From contig JAFYOX010000069.1 in NCBI GenBank assembly GCA_017547755.1, positions 23,534 to 87,533 of the forward strand: a stretch of 64,000 nt of DNA, written 5' to 3'. Made by a program: the position numbers and the translations under genes. Source of the DNA: Clostridia bacterium. GTDB lineage: Bacteria > Bacillota > Clostridia > Oscillospirales > CAG-272. The notes below the pieces were generated by a model, which was not told the origin of the DNA, did not search any database, and saw only the letters and a program-made list of their open reading frames with translations. Shown here one piece after another: positions 1-7,750 of the stretch (within the stretch, counting starts at the first letter, position 1; every line of letters begins with the position of its first letter).

Positions 1-716
1 TCCCGGCGCTCCGCGACGTGCTGAAGGAACACGGTTGGCTCGACCGCTTCGTCATGGGCGTTGCCGATGAGCCGAACAATGCAAACTGCACCGAATTCCG
101 TGCGCTCTGCGGTCTCATCCGCAAGATCGTGCCGGAGATCCGCCTGATCGACGCGATGTCCTACGGCAATCTCCACGGTGCGCTCGACATCTGGGTACCG
201 CTGAACGCCGAATACGACAGACACCAGAAGGAACTCGAATCCCTCCGTGCGGCAGGGGACGAGATCTGGCATTACGTCTGCTGCGGTCCGCGTGAACCCG
301 GCTACATCAACCGTTTCATGGACTATCCGCTCCTGTCCACGCGCTATCTGCACTGGGGCAACTACAAGTACAACCTCACCGGTTATCTCCACTGGGCGGC
401 AAACCACTATCAGCCCGGTCAGGACCCGTTCGTGCAGAACTGTCCCGAACACCACAACACCGACGCGGTCTGCTACCTCCCGGCAGGCGACACGCACCTC
501 ATGTACCCCGGCAAGGGCGAACCGTGGCTGTCGATCCGTCTGGAAACCCAGAGAGAAAGCGCGGAAGAATACGAACTCCTCTGCGAACTCGCAAAGACCG
601 ACCGTGCAAAGGCCGACGAACTCTGCGGAAACGTCTTCCGTTCGTTCAGGGAAGTCGAATACGACGTAGCAAAGTTCATCGACAACAAGAAGGCCCTTCT
701 CGAAGCACTTTCTTGA
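1..716 (+). CDS. DUF4091 glycosidase-like protein, C-terminal part (5' end outside window)
   Basis: The frame is open to the left window edge, so only the last 237 residues are visible. An Asp-Glu pair in the context GVADEPN is encoded at 66-71; a DEP motif of this kind is characteristic of DUF4091 domains, which are related to GH123 beta-N-acetylgalactosaminidases. It is followed by Trp- and His-rich barrel strands (WHYVCCGPREPGY, LHWGNYKYNLTGYLHW) and a C-terminal helical tail. The likely role is hydrolysis of a host or plant glycan, but the substrate cannot be read from this fragment. The GTG at 18 is an internal valine codon, not the start. A family C hairpin follows the stop codon. The domain assignment is from motif memory. 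Confidence 0.72.
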   Translation, partial: PALRDVLKEHGWLDRFVMGVADEPNNANCTEFRALCGLIRKIVPEIRLIDAMSYGNLHGALDIWVPLNAEYDRHQKELESLRAAGDEIWHYVCCGPREPGYINRFMDYPLLSTRYLHWGNYKYNLTGYLHWAANHYQPGQDPFVQNCPEHHNTDAVCYLPAGDTHLMYPGKGEPWLSIRLETQRESAEEYELLCELAKTDRAKADELCGNVFRSFREVEYDVAKFIDNKKALLEALS

Positions 717-790
717 ATTTCAGACATAACAATATTTTTTCCCGGTATAAAGTTTTTTGAAAGGAGTCCGGCTCCGACCATCGGAGCTGG

Positions 791-825
791 TCGGGGAAAC
801 TTTTTCGGAAAAAAGTTTTCCCCGG
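791..825. repeat. Family C hairpin (solo), upstream of the 843 gene
   Basis: A strong imperfect inverted repeat of the form tcGGGGAAACTTTTT...AAAAGTTTTCCCCgg, preceded at 746-790 by the AAGTTTTTTGAAAGG spacer that recurs in other family C copies. It ends 17 bp before the next start codon. No T-tract follows on the + strand, so it is not a canonical terminator. Confidence 0.75.
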
Positions 826-842
826 AAAATAGTAGTTTCCAT

Positions 843-1592
843 ATGAAAAAACTCCGTATCATGACCTACAATATCCAGCATGGACACGTTCATCTGGACA
901 AATACATTGACCTGACGAAGGTCTGCGACGTGATCAGGGAATACGATCCCGACATCATCGGACTGAACGAAGTGCGCGGACGCGGTACGAACAAGGACTA
1001 TACCGCGCAGGTCGAAACGATGGCGGCGTACCTCGGCTACCACTGCTATTTCGGACGCTCCATCATGATCGGCGGAACGAATCCCTACGGCAACGCGGTC
1101 CTGTCGAAGTATCCGATCATCGAAGCGTCGGTCATCAGAATCCCGAATCCGGTCGATCCGTCCGCGTGCCGGCATTTTGAGCCCCGTTCGCTCTGCCGCT
1201 GCGTGGTCGAAGTCCCTGCCGACGGCGAAGCGGGCACCTACGAAGGCCCTGTTGTGAACGTCGCGGTGTATTCCTCGCACTTCGGTCTGTCCGAAGCCGA
1301 ACAGGAGCACGCGGTTTCCACGGCGATCACGACCCTTTCGGCGGAAGCACTCCCGTTCATCCTGATGGGCGACTTCAACATGGAGCCGGACAACAGGCTC
1401 ATGCAGCCGCTGCATAAGGCATACAACAGCGTCGATCCGCTGCTTGACGGAAAGAAGAGCTTCCCGTCGGACAAGCCGTCCATCAAGATCGACTATATCT
1501 ACACGTCGAAGAATGTGAACATTCTCGCGGCGGACATCCCGCAGATCGTGGCAAGCGACCACTGTCCGATCTGGGCGGATATTGAAGTATAA
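843..1592 (+). CDS. Endonuclease/exonuclease/phosphatase family protein
   Basis: This 249-residue protein has the DNase I-like (EEP) fold signature in order: MTYNIQHG near the N-terminus (Asn10), LNEVRG with the metal ligand Glu43, GDFN with Asp177/Asn179, and the C-terminal SDHCP with Asp239/His240. All expected catalytic residues are present and the length fits a single EEP domain without extensions. There is no signal peptide, so it is probably cytoplasmic. EEP enzymes cleave phosphodiesters in nucleic acids, inositol phosphates or sphingolipids; the substrate is not predictable here. The start lies just after a family C hairpin with only a weak ribosome binding site. A bidirectional terminator separates it from the convergent gene that follows. 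Confidence 0.88.
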   Translation: MKKLRIMTYNIQHGHVHLDKYIDLTKVCDVIREYDPDIIGLNEVRGRGTNKDYTAQVETMAAYLGYHCYFGRSIMIGGTNPYGNAVLSKYPIIEASVIRIPNPVDPSACRHFEPRSLCRCVVEVPADGEAGTYEGPVVNVAVYSSHFGLSEAEQEHAVSTAITTLSAEALPFILMGDFNMEPDNRLMQPLHKAYNSVDPLLDGKKSFPSDKPSIKIDYIYTSKNVNILAADIPQIVASDHCPIWADIEV

Positions 1593-1595
1593 CGA

Positions 1596-1630
1596 AAAAC
1601 AGGGACGATTTTTTGAATCGTCCCTGTTTT
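1596..1630. terminator. Bidirectional rho-independent terminator
   Basis: A perfect inverted repeat AAAACAGGGACGATT / AATCGTCCCTGTTTT with a TTTTG loop lies between convergent genes ending at 1592 and 1634. The stem ends in A-tracts and T-tracts on the correct sides, so it can terminate both transcripts. Confidence 0.92.
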
Positions 1631-1633
1631 CTT

Positions 1634-3088
1634 TCAGTCCGCTTTTTCTGCGGTGAAGTCGATGTGCCAGTCGCCGTCGATGGTGAGGCTGATGCTGTTG
1701 AGCCGCATCAGGACTTCGTCTCCGAACGTGAGGTCGAGTCCTTTGTTTTTGAGGTCGCCCGCGCCGTGGAAGGGCATCGAATATTCGATGTCGACGCTGG
1801 TGTTTCCGCGTTCACTGGACTGTCCGCCGCCGCGGTAGTCCCACCGTTCGGCAGAAGCAACACGCTCCGGCTCGATCCAACCGAGGAGGACCTGCACATA
1901 CTGCACATTTTCTTCGAAATCAAATTCCACGGCGGAGTTTCGGCGGAACAGGATGTCGTAGGTGTTGTTCAATTCGTCGATACGGGTCGTCATATCGTCG
2001 AATGCAAAGCAAATGCCGTAGCGGTCGCAGAAAAGTCCTCCGTTCGGGAGGTCTTCTGCCGGAACGATTTCGTCAAGTGCCGGGATTTCGACAAGATAAC
2101 GTGCGTCATCTTCGAGCATATCGAAAATGACAGTGATATCCGTGAGATCAATGGTTGCGATGTCCGACGCAAGAGGTTCGTCCATTGTGAGAATGTACTC
2201 CATTTTGTAGGAAATCAGATTATTTACTCCGTATTCCCGTTCTGATTCGGGAATAGAAACGCTGTGTCCGCTCTGCCCGAAGACGTTGTATGCGTTTCCT
2301 TCCGTATCGGTGACGGATACGATGCCGGAATTATACCGGATGGATTCGCAATGCGTTGCCCAATATTCCATATTTTCGCTCTGCGGGTCGAGGATTACGT
2401 CAAACACCAGATACCGGCTGTTCTCCGCGAGAGGGAACGCGATCACCGTCAAACCGTCGCTGACCGGATAGGCATAGTTTGCCCAGACGGAGTTTTCCAT
2501 CGATTTCATGGAGAGCGTGCAGTCCGCGCCGCTCCATTCAAGAGTGTAGTTGTGGATTTCCGCGTCGGGGTCAATCACGGCGTAACCCGTGTACCGTGCG
2601 CCGACGACACTTCCGCCGGTACAGGTGAGGGTGTACGGTTCATTATCCATACCGTACAGGGTCATTTTCGGCATACAGTCGGGATTTTCGAAGAAATTAT
2701 GCGGAACATCGCGGTTGGTCAGGACGGTGACTTCCCACATTCCCTTATGTTCCCTGTCTTCTGCGGGAATCATGGATGCGGCTTCGATGCGGTCACTGCC
2801 TGCCTGTACGGTGGTTATGAGGGTGAAGACTTCCTCCTGTTTTGCCGTGACAACCCCCATTCCGGGGACGAACGTAAGATATTCATAAATCCGTACCCCC
2901 GCGCCCATCAGCACCAGTGCCGCACAGAACAGTGCCGCGCAGACGGCGATCCGGCGTACGGGAAGGATTTTTTTCTTTGTTTTCCGCTGTCCTGCCTCTT
3001 CCATCGCCGCGAGAGTGCGGCGGTTCAGTTCTTCGGACGGAACGGCGGTCAGGTCGCGGATTTCGGGAAGATTGCAGTCGTTTTTCAT
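1634..3088 (-). CDS. DUF4179-like single-pass membrane protein, probable anti-sigma factor
   Basis: This 484-residue protein has a 46-residue charged cytoplasmic N-terminus, one membrane span at about residues 47-65 (VCAALFCAALVLMGAG), and a large extracytoplasmic beta-rich domain. The architecture matches DUF4179 proteins that accompany ECF sigma factors in Firmicutes. The start is the ATG at 3086-3088, which overlaps the TGA of the sigma gene as ATGA and follows a GGAGGA ribosome binding site; the frame is open upstream but would run into the sigma gene. I infer that the cytoplasmic segment binds the sigma factor and the outer domain senses an envelope signal. The family name is tentative; the membrane topology and coupling to the sigma gene are directly visible. 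Confidence 0.78.
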   Translation of the reverse strand: MKNDCNLPEIRDLTAVPSEELNRRTLAAMEEAGQRKTKKKILPVRRIAVCAALFCAALVLMGAGVRIYEYLTFVPGMGVVTAKQEEVFTLITTVQAGSDRIEAASMIPAEDREHKGMWEVTVLTNRDVPHNFFENPDCMPKMTLYGMDNEPYTLTCTGGSVVGARYTGYAVIDPDAEIHNYTLEWSGADCTLSMKSMENSVWANYAYPVSDGLTVIAFPLAENSRYLVFDVILDPQSENMEYWATHCESIRYNSGIVSVTDTEGNAYNVFGQSGHSVSIPESEREYGVNNLISYKMEYILTMDEPLASDIATIDLTDITVIFDMLEDDARYLVEIPALDEIVPAEDLPNGGLFCDRYGICFAFDDMTTRIDELNNTYDILFRRNSAVEFDFEENVQYVQVLLGWIEPERVASAERWDYRGGGQSSERGNTSVDIEYSMPFHGAGDLKNKGLDLTFGDEVLMRLNSISLTIDGDWHIDFTAEKAD

Positions 3089-3576
3089 TTGCTGTCCTCC
3101 TTTTTCGGAAGATATTCCGTTAAATTCAGGTTTTTGGCGAGCGTGCGTCTGGCACGTGTCAGGCGGATACGCAGATTGGCGGGAGTCAGATCGAGCATCC
3201 GTGCCGCCTCGTCCGCGGAATAGCCGCAGACCGCGCAGAGATAGAGCGGCATCCGGTAATTTTCCGGCAGGGCAAGCAGAGCGTCCATGATCTCGGTGGT
3301 TCCGGATTCCTCGCATACGGCAAGGGATTCCGGAATTTCCCCGCAGGGTCTGTTCCGCCGGATAAGGTCGGTACAGCGGTGCACGGCGCACCGGATGAAC
3401 CACGCGCGTTCGTGCTCCGAACCGGGTTCGGTTTTCGGCGGATGCTCCATCCATGTGAGAAAGGTATTCTGATAGGCGTCGTCCGCGAGGGTCGGATCGA
3501 ATCCCGCCAGCTTCACGAGGCAGACGCGGTACACAACGGTACCGTAAGTTTCAAGTACGCGCTTGGCTTCCTCCAT
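3085..3576 (-). CDS. ECF-type RNA polymerase sigma factor
   Basis: This 163-residue protein has sigma region 2 (DAYQNTFLTWMEH, then ERAWFIRCAVHRCTDLIRR) at about residues 30-80 and region 4 with a helix-turn-helix (LPENYRMPLYL, YSADEAARMLDLT, RIRLTRARRTL) at about 100-155. The spacing and length are typical of SigW/SigV-like ECF factors. The ATG at 3574-3576 is preceded by AAAAGGAGGTGC. Its stop codon overlaps the start of the membrane partner by four bases, indicating translational coupling. A TTGCAA-N17-TATTAT promoter lies upstream at 3627-3655, so basal expression appears to depend on the housekeeping sigma factor rather than autoregulation alone. Confidence 0.93.
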   Translation of the reverse strand: MEEAKRVLETYGTVVYRVCLVKLAGFDPTLADDAYQNTFLTWMEHPPKTEPGSEHERAWFIRCAVHRCTDLIRRNRPCGEIPESLAVCEESGTTEIMDALLALPENYRMPLYLCAVCGYSADEAARMLDLTPANLRIRLTRARRTLAKNLNLTEYLPKKEDSK

Positions 3577-3626
3577 CGGCGCACCTCCTTTTGTTTGGAT
3601 TTTATGTTTTCTGTGTCCGGACATCC

Positions 3627-3655
3627 ATAATACGCCGGTGACATTGCATTTGCAA
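3627..3655 (-). promoter_or_regulatory. Sigma-A promoter for the ECF sigma operon
   Basis: On the minus strand TTGCAA (3655-3650) and TATTAT (3632-3627) are separated by exactly 17 bp, about 50 bp upstream of the sigma start codon. Confidence 0.75.
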
Positions 3656-3770
3656 CAGCGGATGAAAAATTTCTCCCCAAAAAAGTTTCCCCGGCGGAGG
3701 ATTATTCCCGTACATACTTTTCCGCCGTGCCTCATATGATGTACCATAAATCGGAAATGGGGTAGACAAA

Positions 3771-4763
3771 ATGGCAGGAAAAACATATTATTCGTCCTAT
3801 GAAACGGCGGCTCCGGTGCTGGTTCCGGCACCGGGAGATGTACGTCCGTATGTGCCGGAAGGCGCGCTGATGAAGAAAAACGTTCTCCGGAACCGTGCGG
3901 CAGTGGAGGAAGCGGCCAGACGCGGCACGACCGTGGAGGCGATGTGCGTTCTCTGCGACTGCACGACGATGCAGCTCACGGTCGATCTGCCGGACGGTAT
4001 CCGCGGGATTCTTCCGCGGGAAGAAGCGGGCTGGACCTGTGACGGCAGCGAAGTCCGGGACATTGCGATCATCACGCGCGTCGGCAAGCCGGTACAGTTC
4101 AAGATCACGGAGATCTACGAGGACGAACGCGGCACGGTGACGGCGATGCTGTCCCGACGCGCGGCTCAGCGGGAATGCTGTGAGCAGTACGTATCGCGGC
4201 TGGTTCCGGGGGATGTGATCCCGGCGAGGGTGACGCATCTGGAACCGTTCGGCGCGTTCTGCGACATCGGCGGCGGGATCGTTTCCCTGCTGACGGTCGA
4301 CCGGGTCTCGGTCTCGCGGATCTCGCATCCGTCCGACCGCTTCCGATGCGGAGAATACATCCACGCGGTGGTACAGTCGGTGGAAGAGGACGGACGCATC
4401 TACCTTACCCACCGGGAACTGCTCGGAACATGGGAAGAAAACGCCGCCGCGTTCGCGCCCGGTCAGACGGTGACGGGGATCGTGCGCTCCGTGGAGGATT
4501 ACGGCGTGTTCGTGGAGCTTGCGCCGAACCTTGCGGGACTGGCGGAACCGTTTGACGGCGCCTGTCCGGGCGACGCCTGCTCGGTCTACATCAAAAGCCT
4601 GCTTCCGGAGCGGATGAAGATCAAGCTCGTCATGATCGATCTCTGCGGAAAAGCCGACGTGACCCCGTGCCGCTATTTCGTTGACACCGATGCCGTCCGC
4701 CACATGGAACGCTGGCGCTATTCTCCGGAAGAATGCCGCCGGACCGTGGAGACGGAGTTTTAG
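3771..4763 (+). CDS. S1 RNA-binding domain protein
   Basis: This 330-residue protein contains three S1-type OB folds: a divergent one at about residues 50-130 (GIRGILPREEAG), a second at 143-215 (RVTHLEPFGAFCDIGGGI) and a third at 228-295 (GIVRSVEDYGVFVELAPN). It lacks the six-repeat architecture of enterobacterial S1 and any fused enzyme. Proteins of this type in Clostridia are annotated as S1-like and are expected to bind mRNA on the ribosome or act as general RNA chaperones. The basic N-terminal 45 residues are not S1-like. It ends in TAG. The gene stands alone; the ribosome binding site is weak (GGGG 9 bp upstream). Confidence 0.85.
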   Translation: MAGKTYYSSYETAAPVLVPAPGDVRPYVPEGALMKKNVLRNRAAVEEAARRGTTVEAMCVLCDCTTMQLTVDLPDGIRGILPREEAGWTCDGSEVRDIAIITRVGKPVQFKITEIYEDERGTVTAMLSRRAAQRECCEQYVSRLVPGDVIPARVTHLEPFGAFCDIGGGIVSLLTVDRVSVSRISHPSDRFRCGEYIHAVVQSVEEDGRIYLTHRELLGTWEENAAAFAPGQTVTGIVRSVEDYGVFVELAPNLAGLAEPFDGACPGDACSVYIKSLLPERMKIKLVMIDLCGKADVTPCRYFVDTDAVRHMERWRYSPEECRRTVETEF

Positions 4764-4805
4764 AAGGAACGTTCCGGATAACCGAGACGAATCCCGGGCA
4801 GGGGA

Positions 4806-4834
4806 TTGTGCGGATTTTCCGGATGTGCTATAAT
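4806..4834 (+). promoter_or_regulatory. Extended -10 sigma-A promoter for the EamA gene
   Basis: TTGTGC (4806-4811) and TATAAT (4829-4834) are separated by 17 bp, and TGC directly precedes the -10 box (extended -10). The start codon is 30 bp downstream. Confidence 0.82.
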
Positions 4835-4864
4835 GGAGAAAATTTCTTGAAGGGGAATTTCTTC

Positions 4865-5758
4865 ATGGATAAACGCACGGCAAACAAAGCGAAGCTGCAA
4901 TGTTTTACTTCGATGTTCCTGTTCGGGACCATCGGACTTTTTGTGCGCGGCATTGCCCTGCCATCGGCGGTGATCGCGCTGGTACGCGGCATCATCGGGG
5001 CGGCATTTCTTGCGGCGGTGATGGCGGTACGGCGGAAAGCGGTGGATTTTTCGGCGGTACGCCGGAATCTGCCTCTTCTGGCCGCATCGGGCGCGGCGAT
5101 CGGGATCAACTGGATCCTGCTGTTTGAGGCATACCGCTATACGACGGTTGCCGCCGCGACGGTCTGCTACTATCTCGCGCCGGTATTCGTGATCCTGGCG
5201 TCGCCCCTTCTGCTCGGCGAGCGGATCACGCGGAAAAAAGGGATCTGCGCGGCAGTCTCGCTGGCGGGGGTGGTCCTGGTATCGGGGATTTTTTCCGGAA
5301 ACGCGGAAGCGTCTTCCTCTCACGGGATCGGCATCCTCTGCGGAACAGCGGCGGCGGTTTTCTATGCGTCGGTCATTCTGCTGAACAAGAAGATCACCGG
5401 ACTGACCGCGCTGGAGAGAACCGTATTCCAGCTCGGACTGTCCGCCGCCGTGCTTCTGCCGTACGTTCTCAGAACCGGCGGCATCGGTGACATCGCCGCG
5501 CTTTCCGCAAAAGGTCTGCTCCTCCTCCTGATCGTCAGCATCGTTCACACAGGCGTGACCTACGTCATGTACTTCGGCTCCATCGGCCGCCTGCCCGTAC
5601 AGACAGCCGCTCTCCTCAGCTACATCGACCCCGTCGTCGCCGTCCTTCTCTCCGCCCTCGTCCTGCACGAACCCCTCACCCTCACCGGAATCCTCGGCGC
5701 AGCCCTGGTCCTCGGCTCAACCATGATAAGCGAAGGTGTGTTTGGCGGGGAAGAGTGA
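4865..5758 (+). CDS. EamA/DMT superfamily transporter
   Basis: This 297-residue integral membrane protein has about ten hydrophobic segments in two EamA halves. The first half ends in PVFVILASPLLLGERITRKK and the second in YIDPVVAVLLSALVLHEPLT, the paired end-of-domain signature of the drug/metabolite transporter superfamily. The start ATG at 4865 is preceded by GAAGGGGAA. Members export or import amino acids, purines or other small metabolites; the substrate cannot be inferred. The third-position GC content rises toward the 3' end. A family C element begins 16 bp after the stop. Confidence 0.92.
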   Translation: MDKRTANKAKLQCFTSMFLFGTIGLFVRGIALPSAVIALVRGIIGAAFLAAVMAVRRKAVDFSAVRRNLPLLAASGAAIGINWILLFEAYRYTTVAAATVCYYLAPVFVILASPLLLGERITRKKGICAAVSLAGVVLVSGIFSGNAEASSSHGIGILCGTAAAVFYASVILLNKKITGLTALERTVFQLGLSAAVLLPYVLRTGGIGDIAALSAKGLLLLLIVSIVHTGVTYVMYFGSIGRLPVQTAALLSYIDPVVAVLLSALVLHEPLTLTGILGAALVLGSTMISEGVFGGEE

Positions 5759-5773
5759 GGTTTGAGTTTTTTC

Positions 5774-6161
5774 TTGAGGGGAACTTTTGAGAAAAGTTCC
5801 CCTCAAACTCCCTTCAAAACCTTTTAAACGGAGGCTTGGGTGGAGTCTGTGCAATTCCGGTGCATCAAATTTGGATGTACAAGTCCCGAGAAGACCGTTC
5901 GCGACCTCGTTACCTCGGTATAGTGGGATGTTGGGTTTGAATTATACGTAAAAATCCCTCTTTTTGAAGGATCAGCAAACTTTTACTTATAATTTCACCC
6001 AAACTTCCCGCTGTGCCGAGCGTGCGAGGTCGCGAACGGTCTTCTTATAGTTTGTATGACTATATTTGATGCACCGGATCTGCACAAACTATATTTGTCC
6101 TGATCGTTCAAAAGGTTTTGAAGGTGGTTTGGAGGAAACTTTTTTCAAAAGTTTCCTCCAA
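5774..6161. repeat. Family C inverted-repeat element with 18-bp perfect inner arms
   Basis: The element opens with a hairpin at 5774-5806 (TTGAGGGGAACTTTT...) and closes with one at 6129-6161 (TTTGGAGGAAACTTTT...). Between them are nested arms: CAAAACCTTTTAAACGG versus TTCAAAAGGTTTTGAAGG, and a perfect 18-bp inverted repeat AGACCGTTCGCGACCTCG (5893-5910) / CGAGGTCGCGAACGGTCT (6025-6042). No open frame inside looks coding. It fills the gap between the EamA and fucosidase genes. Confidence 0.85.
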
Positions 6162-6182
6162 GCGCGTCTCCCCTCCGAAACC

Positions 6183-6211
6183 TTGACAACTCCCGTATTT
6201 TTTGTTATACT
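6183..6211 (+). promoter_or_regulatory. Near-consensus promoter for the fucosidase gene
   Basis: TTGACA (6183-6188) and TATACT (6206-6211) have 17-bp spacing, with TGT before the -10 box. The start codon is 35 bp downstream behind GAGGAGG. Confidence 0.9.
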
Positions 6212-6245
6212 GGGGCAAATTTTATGGGATATGAGGAGGTTTTCT

Positions 6246-7673
6246 ATGTATCCGTATTTTGAAAGTGACCGGATGGCGGTGAAGTGCTGTCCGTCGGCGA
6301 GACAGCTTGCTGTGGAGCAGATGGAGTTCTACGCGTTCGCGCATTTTACGGTCAACACCTTTACCGATCAGGAATGGGGCGACGGCACCGAACCGGAATC
6401 CGTGTTCAATCCTACCGCGTTTGACGCGGATCAGTGGGTGGACGCGCTGAGATCCGCCGGAGTGAAAGGGCTGATCCTCACCTGCAAGCACCACGACGGG
6501 TTCTGTCTCTGGCCGAGCGCGGTGACGGAACACAGTGTCAAAAACAGTCCCTTCCGCGGCGGAAACGGCGACGTTGTCCGCGAAGTCAGCGACGCCTGCC
6601 GGAGAGGCGGACTGAAATTCGGCGTATATCTCTCTCCGTGGGACCGCAATGCGGCTGTTTACGGACAGGGCGAAGCGTACGATGATTTCTTCTGCCGTCA
6701 GCTGACCGAACTCTGCACGAATTACGGCGAGCTCTTTTCCGTATGGTTCGACGGTGCGTGCGGCGAAGGCCCGAACGGCAAAAAGCAGGTCTACGACTGG
6801 AACCGCTATTATGCGCTCGTCCGCGAACTTCAGCCGAACGCGTGCCTTTCCATCTGCGGACCCGACATCCGCTGGTGCGGCAACGAAGCCGGCGACACCA
6901 GAGAAAGCGAATGGTCCGTACTTCCCACCGGATTCCTTTCTCCCGAAGAAGTGGCGGCAAAGAGCCAGACGTCCGACAGCAAGGAATTCCGCGAAAAGAA
7001 GATCGACGCCATGGAAAAGGATCTCGGCAGCCGCGGATTTATCGAAAACGCGACCGGATTCGCGTGGAGACCGTCCGAGACCGACACGTCCATCCGTCCG
7101 GGCTGGTTCTACCATGCCTCCGAAGACGGCCGCGTCCGTTCCACGGAAACCCTGCTCGACATCTGGTACCGCACTGTCGGCGGCAACTCGCTCCTTCTTC
7201 TGAACATTCCGCCGGACAGACGCGGTCTGTTCCACGAAGTGGACGTACAGCGCCTGCGCGAAATGGGCGAATACATCCGTAAGACCTTTGCGGACAACCT
7301 CGCGGAAAACGCAGTGATCACGGCGTCCTCCGACGACGGCTATCATCTCCCCGAAAACGTGAAGGTCAACAATTACGACGCTTACTACAAGCCGTTCGAC
7401 GGCGAAAACGCGGTCACGCTGACCGTGAAGCTCGACGGTATCCACGACGTGAGCCATGTGGTCATCAAGGAACACATCCCGATGAGCCAGCGCATCGAAC
7501 ACTTTGCCATTGACGCAAAGCAGGCGGACGGCTCGTATGCGGAAGTTGCTTCCGGCACGACGGTCGGCTATCAGAAGATCGCACGGTTTGCTCCCGTTTC
7601 CACGGACGAGATCCGCATCCGCATCGAGGATTCCCGCGTCTGCCCGATCCTGTCGTTTATCGGCGTGTATTGA
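6246..7673 (+). CDS. GH29 alpha-L-fucosidase
   Basis: This 475-residue protein is a glycoside hydrolase family 29 enzyme. Visible signatures are the N-terminal MEFYAFAHFTVNTFTDQEWG (HFxxNTFT), the substrate-binding CKHHDGFCLWPS (His82-His83-Asp84), LSPWDRN, and the catalytic nucleophile Asp169 in VWFDGA. A second beta-sandwich module follows from about residue 345. There is no signal peptide, so the enzyme probably acts on imported fucosylated oligosaccharides in the cytoplasm. The start at 6246 is fixed by GAGGAGG 7 bp upstream and by the promoter just before it. The PTS permease gene follows after 77 bp and may serve the same diet, but each gene appears to have its own control. Confidence 0.93.
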   Translation: MYPYFESDRMAVKCCPSARQLAVEQMEFYAFAHFTVNTFTDQEWGDGTEPESVFNPTAFDADQWVDALRSAGVKGLILTCKHHDGFCLWPSAVTEHSVKNSPFRGGNGDVVREVSDACRRGGLKFGVYLSPWDRNAAVYGQGEAYDDFFCRQLTELCTNYGELFSVWFDGACGEGPNGKKQVYDWNRYYALVRELQPNACLSICGPDIRWCGNEAGDTRESEWSVLPTGFLSPEEVAAKSQTSDSKEFREKKIDAMEKDLGSRGFIENATGFAWRPSETDTSIRPGWFYHASEDGRVRSTETLLDIWYRTVGGNSLLLLNIPPDRRGLFHEVDVQRLREMGEYIRKTFADNLAENAVITASSDDGYHLPENVKVNNYDAYYKPFDGENAVTLTVKLDGIHDVSHVVIKEHIPMSQRIEHFAIDAKQADGSYAEVASGTTVGYQKIARFAPVSTDEIRIRIEDSRVCPILSFIGVY

Positions 7674-7684
7674 TTCCGGAAAAC

Positions 7685-7713
7685 TGAATATTTCTTCCCG
7701 TAAAGGGTACAAT
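7685..7713 (+). promoter_or_regulatory. Candidate promoter of the PTS gene (weak -35)
   Basis: TGAATA (7685-7690) and TACAAT (7708-7713) are 17 bp apart. The predicted transcription start near 7720 would fall within the left arm of the adjoining perfect dyad. Confidence 0.45.
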
Positions 7714-7747
7714 AATCCCACATCTTCCAGAAAAGTGTGGGATTATT
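7711..7747. promoter_or_regulatory. Perfect 12-bp dyad directly before the PTS gene start
   Basis: AATAATCCCACA (7711-7722) and TGTGGGATTATT (7736-7747) are exact inverted repeats with a 13-bp spacer, ending 3 bp before the ATG at 7751. As DNA it could be a repressor operator over the transcription start; as RNA it would sequester the only purine-rich stretch (TGGGA) in front of the start codon. It could also act as a weak terminator of the fucosidase gene. Confidence 0.6.
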
Positions 7748-7750
7748 TCT

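Noticed and set aside
1634-3454. The full 606-codon minus-strand frame as one protein
   Set aside because: Its first 122 codons overlap the ECF sigma gene in another frame; the ATG at 3088 with GGAGGA and ATGA overlap is the credible start.
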